From the NCBI GenBank assembly GCA_027317105.1, contig DAHVFH010000196.1, forward strand, positions 1 to 35,385: DNA of 35,385 bases, read 5' to 3'. This document shows positions 15,419 to 24,418 of the stretch, one piece after another. Both the position numbers and the translations under genes were made by a program. Numbering within the stretch: position 1 is the first letter of the stretch; each line of letters begins with the position of its first letter. This DNA comes from Cytophagales bacterium. GTDB lineage: Bacteria > Bacteroidota > Bacteroidia > Cytophagales > Cyclobacteriaceae. The notes below the pieces were generated by a model, which had not been told where the DNA came from, did not search any database, and saw only the letters and a list, made by a program, of their open reading frames with translations.

Positions 15419-16408
15419 TCAGCTTACCAGTAAATTGCATCCCCGGATATCACTATTATCCATTCTCCCAAGTACTTCAAAACTAAGCCCTTGATCCTCC
15501 CGCCCTAAATCCTCCGTTTCAATAAAGGCGCAAGAATGTGCATTTGCCAGATCAACCACATTTATCCCACCAATCTTGCCTTCTCTTAGATAATGAAAAG
15601 GGTCGTTAATGTCTCGAATCATGATTTTCATCCAAAGAGGGGACTTAAAGTAACCCTTACCCTTCGAATAAGCCTGTGAAAATAGCTCCGTCATTCCATA
15701 TTCTGAATGGATTTCTCGTGCATTAAGTCTCTGGCATAAAAAGGAATGTAGTTCTTCACGCACCCACTCTTTTCGCCTTCCTTTCATCCCTCCAGTTTCC
15801 ATTATGAGGGCTTCACTTAAGTCTACTTCATGTTTTTCGGCTAAATCAAGTAAAGCGAATGAAACGCCCCAAAGTATCGTCTTCTTTGTTGAATGTTTCA
15901 ATTCCTCAATTTTGTGCAACAATTGATCAAAATTGTTAAGATAATAACCCGAATGACCTGTTGTATCCGATTTAATAAAATGATCGATCATCGCTATCAG
16001 CGAAGAGCCACTCCTTTCTAAATAAGAAGGAAGCAAGGCTAAAAAGTGATACCCTTCAAGCTGGCCGTAAAAGTGATTGAAAATAGCGGTGGCTGTATTC
16101 AAATAATAAGGAAGACTCCAAACTTGATGCTTGCTTTGAAGAGAACCCGTAGTTGCGCTGCTGGTAAATACCGTTTCTGGCGTCCAATTTCCGGATATCA
16201 CGGTATGGGACTTGAAAAATCGAATTGGCAAAAATGGTATTTCATTGATGGATTTCACCTTGGCCACATCTTTACCCAGATGATGTACATAAGTTTGATA
16301 AAGAAGGTTATTTTTGTATTGCGTTTGAAAAAGCTGCAAAGCAATATCTTCGAAATTGGATTCGTTAATATGGGAAAGCGGGAAAGTAAAACTTTTGTTT
16401 TGTAGCAA
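15419..16408 (-). CDS. LuxE/PaaK-like acyl-protein synthetase/acyltransferase
   Basis: A 329-residue member of the adenylate-forming superfamily, LuxE branch. Visible signatures: VFTSSATTGSLQSKH (the Ser/Thr/Gly-rich phosphate-binding loop), ALIMETGGMKGRRKEW and SEYGMTELFSQAYS (the E-Y-G-M-T-E motif of adenylating enzymes), and IETEDLGREDQ. In light-emitting bacteria LuxE activates fatty acids; here no luciferase genes are near. In Bacteroidota this family is usually a lone gene of unknown substrate, possibly in lipid or surface-polymer chemistry. No ATG fits the N-terminus. The start is a TTG at 16408, and an in-frame stop lies six codons upstream, so the choice is tight. Cytoplasmic. Confidence 0.8.
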   Translation of the reverse strand: MLQNKSFTFPLSHINESNFEDIALQLFQTQYKNNLLYQTYVHHLGKDVAKVKSINEIPFLPIRFFKSHTVISGNWTPETVFTSSATTGSLQSKHQVWSLPYYLNTATAIFNHFYGQLEGYHFLALLPSYLERSGSSLIAMIDHFIKSDTTGHSGYYLNNFDQLLHKIEELKHSTKKTILWGVSFALLDLAEKHEVDLSEALIMETGGMKGRRKEWVREELHSFLCQRLNAREIHSEYGMTELFSQAYSKGKGYFKSPLWMKIMIRDINDPFHYLREGKIGGINVVDLANAHSCAFIETEDLGREDQGLSFEVLGRMDNSDIRGCNLLVS

Positions 16409-16428
16409 GCGTTGAAGAATTGATTACT

Positions 16429-16436
16429 CAAAGGTA
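16429..16436 (-). promoter_or_regulatory. -7 promoter box for the LuxE-like gene
   Basis: The minus strand reads TACCTTTG, a full TAnnTTTG match, 20 nt upstream of the TTG start. It sits in the 32-nt gap between divergent genes. A -33 box would have to lie inside the neighbouring lipoprotein gene, and no TTG is at ideal spacing there. Confidence 0.55.
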
Positions 16437-16440
16437 GAAA

Positions 16441-17268
16441 ATGCGGTGGATTAGAAATTTCGGGGCGATACTGATTTTGGTTTGGATAGTCGGGGCATGC
16501 CTTAAACAGCCGGAATTGTCAATCATTCCACAAATCACCTTTCAAAGTGCCACTCTTGTAAAAGGCGCAGGTTCAGCCGCAACAGACACCATTATCCTTA
16601 CTATTGGCTTTGCCGATGGGGATGGCGACTTAGGTTATGGCCCTGATGAAACGGCTATTTACAAAAGCAGCACCGATTCCATTAATCTTAATCCAGCTTT
16701 TTATTTCCTTTACGATTCAACTAAACCCGCTACCTCCCCATGGTATCAAGTTAATCAAAGTAATTTTACACCAGCTATTTTGGCTTCTTTAGGATTTCCC
16801 CAGCTCCACTATGTGGATTTAGCAGCCGTACGTAAAAACAAAAATGTGGTAGCCTTTGACACTTTGCCCTCACCGCCAACATGTAAATCTTGGACCACTA
16901 CACCTACATCAACGCAGCAGCAAAAAGCCGATACCATTTATACCCAGAATAACCCAAATGCCAACAATATCTTTATGAATATTTACACTGCGCCTAACGC
17001 AGCCGGCCCGTTTACCTATTATGATCCATACATTCTTTTCGGAAATCAAATCCCATGCCCAAATAATGTGTTTGACGGAAGGTATCCTGTCTTATCCTCC
17101 AACCTCGGTAACAACTCACCAATTCAAGGCACATTAACTTGGAAATATATTTCACCCCTCTTGTATTATATTTTTCAAGGCAAGACCATTAGGCTAACGG
17201 TTTATATTACCGACCGTGCCTTGCACAAAAGCAATGTGGTTACTTCCAATGATATTGTAATCAACTAA
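16441..17268 (+). CDS. lipoprotein of unknown function with DGDGDLG motif (275 aa)
   Basis: Signal peptide with lipobox VGAC (C20). The mature protein is rich in Asn, Thr, Pro and aromatic residues and looks beta-rich. An acidic FADGDGDLGYGPDET segment (about residues 59-73) resembles a calcium-binding loop. LTVYITDRALHKSNVVTSNDIVIN at the C-terminus resembles an Ig-like or cadherin-like strand pattern. To my recollection, surface lipoproteins with a DGDGDLG segment are widespread in Bacteroidota and not functionally assigned. The gene is divergent from the LuxE-like gene across only 32 nt. Its own promoter must lie inside that gene; weak -7-like words occur around 16389-16402. Confidence 0.7.
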   Translation: MRWIRNFGAILILVWIVGACLKQPELSIIPQITFQSATLVKGAGSAATDTIILTIGFADGDGDLGYGPDETAIYKSSTDSINLNPAFYFLYDSTKPATSPWYQVNQSNFTPAILASLGFPQLHYVDLAAVRKNKNVVAFDTLPSPPTCKSWTTTPTSTQQQKADTIYTQNNPNANNIFMNIYTAPNAAGPFTYYDPYILFGNQIPCPNNVFDGRYPVLSSNLGNNSPIQGTLTWKYISPLLYYIFQGKTIRLTVYITDRALHKSNVVTSNDIVIN

Positions 17269-17283
17269 ACTTGGTGTGTTCTA

Positions 17284-19686
17284 TTAGTAGATTTCTGGGA
17301 ATCGATCCGGTTCTGCCGCTCTCATCATTTCATAAACCTTGTCAAAAATTTCTTCGGGATTCGGCTTAGAAAAATAATCACCATCAGACGCATAGGGAGG
17401 ACGGTGGTCTTTGGCTGAAATCGTCATGGGGGGTGCATCAAGAAAGAAATAAGCCAGTTGTTCTTCCAATACTTTTTGCATCATAAATGCCGTGGCCCCA
17501 CCGGGCACATCTTCATCAGCAAAAATCACACGGTTTGTTTTCTTGATCGATTGTGCAATAGCGTGGTGGATATCAAAAGGGAGTAAAGTCTGAACATCAA
17601 TAACTTCACAGAAGATTCCATGCCGCTCTAAATCCTCCGCTGCTTCCATCACAATCCTGCACATGGATCCGTACGTAACAAGGGTAACATCATACCCCTC
17701 TTTTAAAATGGCAGGAATCCCAAGGGGCACTGTAAATTCGCCTATATTATCAGGCAGCTTTTCTTTTATCCGGTATCCATTAAGGCATTCAATAATCAAG
17801 CAGGGATCATCCGATTTTAGCATCGTGTTGTACATGCCAGCTGCCTGAGTCATGTTGCGAGGCAACAGCACATACATGCCTCTCAGGCTATTTAAAATCA
17901 TCCCAATTGGTGAACCAGCGTGCCAAATTCCTTCGAGTCGATGACCGCGGGTGCGCACGATAAGGGGAGCCTTCTGCCCTCCTTTGGTTCGGTATTGCAA
18001 CGTGGCCAAATCATCAGACAAAATTTGGAGGGCGTACAATAAATAATCAAGATATTGAATTTCGGCAATGGGTCTAAAACCTCGTAACGCCAACCCAATG
18101 CCCTGGCCAATGATGGTACACTCCCGGATGCCCGTGTCCGTAACCCGAAGCTCACCAAATTTTGCCTGTAACCCAGCGAAGCCTTGGTTCACATCGCCAA
18201 TCTGTCCCACATCTTCACCGAAAGCTTGTATCAATGGATCGCGATTGAGGGCGGCCTCAAAGCAAGCTTGTAAGATTTCTCTTCCATCGAGCAGTGGGGA
18301 ATTATCAGAATACGTTGCTGCAACAGTTTCAACATTTAACGCAGACCACTCTGATTGGCTATAGAGATAAGAATTATAGCGATCAAAATTCTGGGTGTCT
18401 TCAAATTTTAACCAATCGATAATTTCGTGCTGTACTGCCGATTCTTTCCCTGCCAAAACCCTTAGCGTTTTTCTTGCGGCCTTGACTGAATCCAGCCGAT
18501 CAGCGTTAACGGTTTGCTCCAACCGTTTTTTAATTTCAATAACTTCAGGGGTCTCCTCACAGGCTTTGGCAAGCAAGGGCATCAATTTTTTCTGGCTTTT
18601 CTGAATATCGTTAGTAAATGCCTTCCAGGCTGCATCCTTGGAAGCTTTGGTAGAGGCCTTTGCTTCTTTTTCAATACTATCCAATTCTTCCGAAGAACCA
18701 ATTCCTTGCTCGATTATCCACTCGCGCATTTTTAAAATGCAGTCATGCTCCTTTTCCCACACCAATCGTTCTTTTGTTTTATACCGCTCGTGCGAACCCG
18801 AAGTGCTGTGTCCTTGGGGTTGGGTCATTTCGGTTACATGGACCAACACAGGCACATGTTGTTCGCGACAAATCTTTTCAGCTTTTACATAAACGCTGCA
18901 AAGCCCTTCATAATCCCAACCTTTGGTGGTAAAAATCTCATACCCTTTTTCACTTTGTGTTCGCTGGAATCCAGAAAGAATTTTTGAAATGCTTCCTTTC
19001 GTGGTTTGGTATTCTTTGGGTACCGAAATACCATAGTCGTCATCCCAAACCGAAATGAGCATGGGCACTTGTAATACACCCGCAGCATTTATCGCTTCAA
19101 AAAACATTCCTTCCGAAGTAGATGCATTTCCTATCGTACCAAATGCGATTTCGTTTCCATTCACGCTCAGATTCGTAAATTCTGCCAACACGGGATTTTC
19201 ACGAAAAAGCTTTGAGGCGTAAGCCAGGCCAAGAAGCCTCGGCATTTGCGCAGCTGTTGGTGATATATCCGCACTACTATTTTTAATCTTGGAAAGCTCT
19301 TTTAATTGACCCCGCTCATCAAGCATTCGGGTGGCAAAGTGACCGGTCATTTGTCGTCCAGCCGAAGCAGGGTCAGCCTCTACGCTCGTGTGAGCGTATA
19401 ATTGAGCAAAATAATTAGCGAAAACCATCTCACCGATGGCGAGCATAAAAGTTTGGTCACGGTAATACCCAGAACGATGATCCCCGTTGCGAAAAACTTT
19501 AGCCATCGCGATTTGAGCCAACTCTTTACCATCACCAAAAATCCCGAACTTGGCCTTGCCCATAAACACTTCCTTTCGGCCAAGAATACTGGCTTCCCGA
19601 CTTTCTATGGCAAGTTTATAGTCGGCCAAAATCGTTTCGGCTTTTGTGGTTGAAATACCCACACTCGCTGTTTTTGTTTGCCCCAC
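17284..19686 (-). CDS. fused alpha+beta E1 component of a branched-chain-type 2-oxoacid dehydrogenase
   Basis: An 800-residue thiamine diphosphate enzyme with both E1 subunits in one chain: alpha-like about 20-330, helical linker about 330-440, beta-like about 455-800. It performs oxidative decarboxylation of a 2-oxoacid and passes the acyl group to an E2 lipoyl protein, not encoded nearby. Alpha signatures: RDQTF, a TPP/Mg region beginning IGNASTSEG (185-193) and ending WDDDYGIS (214-221), and GHSTSGSHERYK. Beta signatures: FGEDVG, GIRECTIIGQGIGLAL, EIQYLDYL, FADEDVPGGA and AKDHRPPYAS. At the metal site the usual Asp/Glu is Asn (N187) and the usual Asn is Asp (D216), a reciprocal exchange. 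The start is a GTG at 19686; no in-frame ATG lies upstream. Branched-chain substrates are likely but not proven. Confidence 0.88.
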   Translation of the reverse strand: MGQTKTASVGISTTKAETILADYKLAIESREASILGRKEVFMGKAKFGIFGDGKELAQIAMAKVFRNGDHRSGYYRDQTFMLAIGEMVFANYFAQLYAHTSVEADPASAGRQMTGHFATRMLDERGQLKELSKIKNSSADISPTAAQMPRLLGLAYASKLFRENPVLAEFTNLSVNGNEIAFGTIGNASTSEGMFFEAINAAGVLQVPMLISVWDDDYGISVPKEYQTTKGSISKILSGFQRTQSEKGYEIFTTKGWDYEGLCSVYVKAEKICREQHVPVLVHVTEMTQPQGHSTSGSHERYKTKERLVWEKEHDCILKMREWIIEQGIGSSEELDSIEKEAKASTKASKDAAWKAFTNDIQKSQKKLMPLLAKACEETPEVIEIKKRLEQTVNADRLDSVKAARKTLRVLAGKESAVQHEIIDWLKFEDTQNFDRYNSYLYSQSEWSALNVETVAATYSDNSPLLDGREILQACFEAALNRDPLIQAFGEDVGQIGDVNQGFAGLQAKFGELRVTDTGIRECTIIGQGIGLALRGFRPIAEIQYLDYLLYALQILSDDLATLQYRTKGGQKAPLIVRTRGHRLEGIWHAGSPIGMILNSLRGMYVLLPRNMTQAAGMYNTMLKSDDPCLIIECLNGYRIKEKLPDNIGEFTVPLGIPAILKEGYDVTLVTYGSMCRIVMEAAEDLERHGIFCEVIDVQTLLPFDIHHAIAQSIKKTNRVIFADEDVPGGATAFMMQKVLEEQLAYFFLDAPPMTISAKDHRPPYASDGDYFSKPNPEEIFDKVYEMMRAAEPDRFPEIY

Positions 19687-19885
19687 ATTAATCAGGTTTG
19701 ATGGTAAAAATAAGGAAAAAGAAACGAGGGTTCAAAGAGAAAATCTCGGCCTAATTTTATTGCGACCTTTTGCGCTGCCACAAAAGAATTTATGGCTTTT
19801 TCAAGCGTCAAGCAAATAACTAAACACCAATTAATTTTGTGCTTAGATACCTGACTATCAAATGCAGTGAATGGCAATCGTATGC

Positions 19886-19893
19886 TATATTTG
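19886..19893 (+). promoter_or_regulatory. ald: -7 promoter box for ald
   Basis: TATATTTG is a full match to TAnnTTTG, 38 nt upstream of the ATG at 19932. No good -33 box was found. Its presence inside a possible longer reading frame argues for the shorter start. Confidence 0.5.
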
Positions 19894-19931
19894 CGTTATC
19901 GAATTTTTTCACCATTTCAAATCGCACCTCC

Positions 19932-21047
19932 ATGATTATTGGCATTCCAAAAGAAATTAAAAATAATGAAAACCGTGTGGCGTTAACCCCTGCTGGGGCG
20001 AAAGAATTTGTTAAACGCGGACATGTCGTTTACTTGCAAACAAATGCCGGTGAAGGCAGTGGCTTCAGTGATGAAGAATACATAGGGGCCGGGGCAAAAA
20101 TACTCTCCAGTGCCGAGGAGATTTTTGCAATAGCCGAAATGATCATGAAGGTAAAGGAGCCCATCGAACAAGAATATAGTCTGATCAAAAAAGATCAACT
20201 CGTGTTTACCTACTTTCACTTCGCGTCTTACGAACCGCTGGCACACGCTATGATTAAAACCGGTGCGGTCTGTCTTGCCTATGAAACCGTAGAACGCGAA
20301 GACCGAAGCTTGCCCCTCCTTGTACCCATGAGTGAAGTAGCCGGACGGATGGCTATACAAGAAGGAGCAAAATATTTAGAGAAACCGCTGAAAGGCCGTG
20401 GTATTCTTTTAGGAGGGGTTCCGGGTGTAATGCCTGCGAAAGTTTTGATTTTGGGAGGGGGCGTAGTGGGTACGAATGCGGCTAAGATGGCCGCAGGAAT
20501 GGGTGCGGACGTGATTATTGCCGATGTCAATATCAATCGGCTGCGTTACTTGGATGATGTAATGCCTAAAAATGTGCGCACATTGGTAAGCAATGAATAT
20601 GTGCTAAGGGAGTTGGTAAAAACGCATGACTTAATTATTGGCGGAGTTTTGGTTCCTGGCGCCAAAGCTCCTAAACTCATCACCCGAGACATGCTGAAAA
20701 CCATGCGTCCCGGAACGGTGCTCGTAGATGTTGCTGTTGACCAAGGGGGCTGCATTGAAACTTGCAAACCAACCACGCATGAAAACCCAACCTTCATTAT
20801 TGATGATGTGGTTCATTATTGCGTAGCCAACATGCCTGGGGCAGTGCCCTATACCTCTACGCTGGCGTTGACCAATTCCACCTTGCCTTACGCACTTAAA
20901 CTCGCTGGGCGAGGATGGAAAAATGCGTGCAAGGAAAACGCTGATTTAGAAAAAGGACTTAATGTAATTCTAGGCAAGGTTGTCTATAAAGCAGTGGCTG
21001 ATGCTTTCAACTTGCCTTATACCGATGTAAAGGCTTTTTTGGGGTAA
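19932..21047 (+). CDS. ald: alanine dehydrogenase
   Basis: NAD-dependent interconversion of L-alanine with pyruvate and ammonium. From the ATG at 19932 the protein is 371 residues, the standard size of the hexameric enzyme. Key residues align in number with characterised enzymes: R15 (RVALTP), K75 (KVKEP) and H96 (FTYFHFASY). The Rossmann motif is LILGGGVVGTNAAK. The C-terminal part (DVAVDQGGCIE, VVHYCVANMPGAVPYTST) is also canonical. Extension to 19839 is possible in frame but adds residues unlike the family. A full -7 box TATATTTG lies at 19886-19893, so the transcript would start near 19899. It is divergent from the E1 gene; both enzymes act on small 2-oxoacids, but no common operator was found. 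Confidence 0.95.
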   Translation: MIIGIPKEIKNNENRVALTPAGAKEFVKRGHVVYLQTNAGEGSGFSDEEYIGAGAKILSSAEEIFAIAEMIMKVKEPIEQEYSLIKKDQLVFTYFHFASYEPLAHAMIKTGAVCLAYETVEREDRSLPLLVPMSEVAGRMAIQEGAKYLEKPLKGRGILLGGVPGVMPAKVLILGGGVVGTNAAKMAAGMGADVIIADVNINRLRYLDDVMPKNVRTLVSNEYVLRELVKTHDLIIGGVLVPGAKAPKLITRDMLKTMRPGTVLVDVAVDQGGCIETCKPTTHENPTFIIDDVVHYCVANMPGAVPYTSTLALTNSTLPYALKLAGRGWKNACKENADLEKGLNVILGKVVYKAVADAFNLPYTDVKAFLG

Positions 21048-21077
21048 CCACCCTCAATGTTGATTCAGTAAAAGGGA

Positions 21078-24000
21078 TCAGTAAGGAAGGGTATGACCTT
21101 TTCCGATGGCCACTTTTGGGTTATCATAGCGACCCGTAACATGGAAGGGTATCTTTATTTTTGTTAAGGGTACCAATTCGATTTTTACCAGATAGTCAAT
21201 TATTCCATTCATGGTGTTCACCCCTTCAATATCCGCATCAAATCCTGAAACTTTAATGGAGAAAGGTTTGACCACAATTTTATTGTCACGGATCTCAGTC
21301 ACCATTTCAAAATCCCTCAAATGAGGGTTATTAATCTCCTTTTTCTTGGCACTTTTACTGATCTCATCAAACATTTTCATTCCATTAATTTTTGCATCCG
21401 CAATTCGCATCACTCCTCCTCCTTTCAGAGTTTCTAGCTTAGGTTGCATAGCCTTGTCCAATTCACCTTGTAGTTTATACGTTACAGAAAATTTACCGTA
21501 AGTATTTGCAGCAGAAGGTGCCAATTTCCTCATCAAATTTATCTCTTGAAAAGTTCGATGAATATCTAAGTCTTTAACATTTAAATCAAAATCAAAGATG
21601 GGATGTTTCATGTCAATGGTGTTGTAATCACCGCTAAAAATAAACTTTGCGTTGAGCGAATTAAATCCTGTTTCGTGCAGACTAAGCACTCCCTCTTTGA
21701 TGGTGATCTCACCTTTCATATCGGTAATCTTTAGATCTTCGTATTTGATTCCCTTAATATCAGAATCAAAAACGAATTCAATATTCATAGGAACTTCTAT
21801 GACCATGAGCTTAGTGTGCGCGGTATCGGCTAACGGTTTATGAGTAGCTGTTTTTGCTGGCGGCATCCATTCATTGACATCTATTGAATCGCAAGTAAGA
21901 TTGAGATCGCCTTTGATCAGGTCTTTGCTTTCGGTAGCGAATGCCATGTAGTTTGAAATATCGCCTTTCAATTTCACATTACTTTTCCCCAATCTAGCCT
22001 CCATTTCTTCAAGGATGATCTTCTCAGGGGTAAAGGTTAGCAACGCCTTACTGATTTCAATTGGATTTTTAATTCCTGGCCCACTTACCCCAACGTTATT
22101 AAATCGAACTTGTCCTTCCGAAGAGACCTTGGTGTAATTCCCTTTTTCGAGATCGCTCAATAATCCGCTGGTTTTTAACTGCGCATCGACAATGCCTGTC
22201 AATTGAATGCCATTCAACGGATATACCTGAGCTAGTTTTGACAAATCAGCTTTGCCATTGATGGTCAAACTGTACTGATAATTGTTCAGGTCAGACAAAC
22301 TTCCGGTAATTTCGAAAGGCTCGTCTTCCAGGGTGTAGGTAAGCTTGCTCACACTAAGTTTAGCGTCTTCACGGTTGCCTGTTTTGCTGGCGGCTTCTGC
22401 GAAAAATTGAATGTCCCTAATGGGGTATGGGTAATTTTTATATTTAACAGAACCATCCAAAAGTTTCATTTTTGTATCAACTAAAGGGAATTTCTTTTTT
22501 GACTTACTATAAAGCCCTTTGGCCAAAATATCTAGATTAAATTTACCATTGATTTTATAGTCCTTTAGTGGATAAATTTTTTCAATATCCGCCAAATCTA
22601 GATCGGCACTAATGTCCGCATCAATTTCAGTATCAGGGTATCCTTTTAGTTTCAAAAAACCATGTAGGGTATTGTCGTCTACCTCTGCATGAATTTTTCT
22701 AAAATCAACGATTGAGCTTTGCATTTTCCCGTCTTTGTTTTCCGCGTTCAGGTGAAAATTAATATTTGAAATAGGCCGGGGCATCGTATCGAATTTGATG
22801 TACCCATCGGCCAATTGCAAATTCAATGAGAAGGCCGGAGTAATTGATTTCCTTTCATCGTATAAACCGTTTGCTTTTAATTCAAAATTCAGTTTCCCCT
22901 TTAAGGCCAATTTTTTGATCGGGAAAAGGCGCTCCAACGTGGCAATTTCTAAATCAGCAAAAACGTCCGCATTGATTCTGGGTGTATGAAGTCCTTGGAT
23001 TTTTATGCGACCATGGATTGGATGCATACCAAACTCAACATTAAAGTTCTTTAAGTCAAATATGGTGCTATCCAAAATGCGCTCCTGGTTTTCGATCGCA
23101 AGGTCAAAATTGATATTGTTAAAACCTTCCGGCAGACTATCAATCTTCACCATGGCATTCTTTACCCTTATATCGAAATGAAAGGCAGGCATTTCTTTTG
23201 TTTCTGCAGAATATACGCCATCCAACATTCCACTAAAACCAAGATCACCATTTGTCTCCATGTAGTCAAAGCTCTTCATATATAACCCTGGAACGAGTGA
23301 CAAAATATTTTTGAACGAAGTCTCTTGTGCTTCAAACTTCAGCTTCATGGCATATTCATTAATTACCTGCTGAAAAAAACCGTCAACACTAAATTTAAAA
23401 TGGTTGATTTGAATCTGGTTTTCTTTAAACGTAAACTTACTTTCCGGAAGGTTCATTTCCATGACCAGGTCAAGGCCAATAGTCTTTTCATAGAAATATT
23501 GTACATCGTCATACTTCAGCGAAAATTGACGGATAATGGTATTCGTATTGTAGTCAAAAACATCTTTCAAAAAATCGCCACCACCCTGGTGCTCGATATC
23601 GATGGCACTCACAAAAATATTCCTTTGCCAATCGGTGTAAAAAATATTACCACTGTGGATGCTAAATTTTTCAATTTCAATATTTACCGCGGATGGCCTA
23701 TTTTTTTTTAGCGAATCGCTGCTTGATTTGGTTACCTTGTAATTTGCCCGGCCATTTTTAAGCACATAGACATGTATTTCCGGATCGTAAAGTTGAATGC
23801 TTTTAACTTCGATAAGATGTTTGGTGAGCAGCGACCATAATCTTAACTCCATACGGGCTTCTTTTATAGCCGCCAATGTATCCGTTCTAAACTCTTCTTT
23901 ACCCATCACGAGTAGATCGTTGAGCGAAAGTGTAAGATTTGGATAGTGATTGAACAAACGAAGGCTCACCTTGCTAAACGTGACTTCGGCATCAATTTGG

Positions 24001-24131
24001 CTATCGATTTCCTTCTCCAAATCAACTCGAATTTGACTCTCGAAAACCGAAGGCAAAATAATTGCAGCTAAAATTAGAATAGCCAATAAAGAGAGAAATC
24101 CGATTAGGAGCCCTTTCAACAAACGCTTCAT
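21078..24131 (-). CDS. AsmA-family large inner-membrane/periplasmic protein
   Basis: 1017 residues: one N-terminal membrane helix (about 6-28, after MKRLLKG), then a periplasmic region of repeated beta-strand units. Recurring phrases, such as paired GKLNFELKANGLY/GKFNLDILAKGLY and DIEKIYPLKDYKINGK/LERLFPIKKLALKGK, show internal repetition. The C-terminal piece (GGVMRIADAKINGMKMFDEI, VKPFSIKVSGFDADIEG, and VTGRYDNPKVAIGK close to the end) is the AsmA C-terminal domain. Relatives form long hydrophobic grooves that shuttle phospholipid between the membranes (established for YhdP/TamB/AsmA-type proteins; role here inferred). The gene is convergent with ald (30 nt between stops) and has no cotranscribed partner. 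Confidence 0.85.
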   Translation of the reverse strand: MKRLLKGLLIGFLSLLAILILAAIILPSVFESQIRVDLEKEIDSQIDAEVTFSKVSLRLFNHYPNLTLSLNDLLVMGKEEFRTDTLAAIKEARMELRLWSLLTKHLIEVKSIQLYDPEIHVYVLKNGRANYKVTKSSSDSLKKNRPSAVNIEIEKFSIHSGNIFYTDWQRNIFVSAIDIEHQGGGDFLKDVFDYNTNTIIRQFSLKYDDVQYFYEKTIGLDLVMEMNLPESKFTFKENQIQINHFKFSVDGFFQQVINEYAMKLKFEAQETSFKNILSLVPGLYMKSFDYMETNGDLGFSGMLDGVYSAETKEMPAFHFDIRVKNAMVKIDSLPEGFNNINFDLAIENQERILDSTIFDLKNFNVEFGMHPIHGRIKIQGLHTPRINADVFADLEIATLERLFPIKKLALKGKLNFELKANGLYDERKSITPAFSLNLQLADGYIKFDTMPRPISNINFHLNAENKDGKMQSSIVDFRKIHAEVDDNTLHGFLKLKGYPDTEIDADISADLDLADIEKIYPLKDYKINGKFNLDILAKGLYSKSKKKFPLVDTKMKLLDGSVKYKNYPYPIRDIQFFAEAASKTGNREDAKLSVSKLTYTLEDEPFEITGSLSDLNNYQYSLTINGKADLSKLAQVYPLNGIQLTGIVDAQLKTSGLLSDLEKGNYTKVSSEGQVRFNNVGVSGPGIKNPIEISKALLTFTPEKIILEEMEARLGKSNVKLKGDISNYMAFATESKDLIKGDLNLTCDSIDVNEWMPPAKTATHKPLADTAHTKLMVIEVPMNIEFVFDSDIKGIKYEDLKITDMKGEITIKEGVLSLHETGFNSLNAKFIFSGDYNTIDMKHPIFDFDLNVKDLDIHRTFQEINLMRKLAPSAANTYGKFSVTYKLQGELDKAMQPKLETLKGGGVMRIADAKINGMKMFDEISKSAKKKEINNPHLRDFEMVTEIRDNKIVVKPFSIKVSGFDADIEGVNTMNGIIDYLVKIELVPLTKIKIPFHVTGRYDNPKVAIGKGHTLPY

Positions 24132-24373
24132 GCCGAAAGATAACCGCTAAAATTTATACTGGTAGGAAAAATTAGCAAATAGATATTAAATAAGAATTCC
24201 ATACGCCTTGAGGCCTTCAAATCCAATCCGTTCAGGGTGATTCAGATATGCATAATTACAATTCCACAGGGTTTGGCCATTTTTAGGATATTTTCCTTTA
24301 TTGCTTTTGAGGAAGTCCCTTACAATAGCCTAGCCAGAAAGTAACAAGTAATTAACAAGGTTCCATAAAAGAA
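24132..24373. other. intergenic region without recognisable genes
   Basis: AT-rich spacer upstream of the AsmA-family gene. Short open frames on both strands are at most about a dozen codons. A weak -7-like word (TATCTTTC, minus, 24135-24142) abuts the AsmA start codon. Nothing else was supported. Confidence 0.5.
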
Positions 24374-24400
24374 GATAAGGCTGGAAAATCCAGCCTTATC
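24374..24400 (-). terminator. intrinsic terminator of the TPR protein gene
   Basis: A perfect 12-bp stem, GATAAGGCTGGA (24374-24385) and its complement (24389-24400), with a three-base loop, lies 18 nt past the TPR stop codon. On the minus strand it is followed by TTCTTTTA, an adequate U tract. The plus-strand side also has a TTTTT (24404-24408) four bases on, so it may work both ways. Confidence 0.85.
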
Positions 24401-24418
24401 CATGTTTTTCTGTCGGTT

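Noticed and set aside
15419..16408. Reading the LuxE-like gene as part of a light-emission operon
   Set aside because: No luxA/B/C/D homologue is near; the family is common as lone genes in this phylum.
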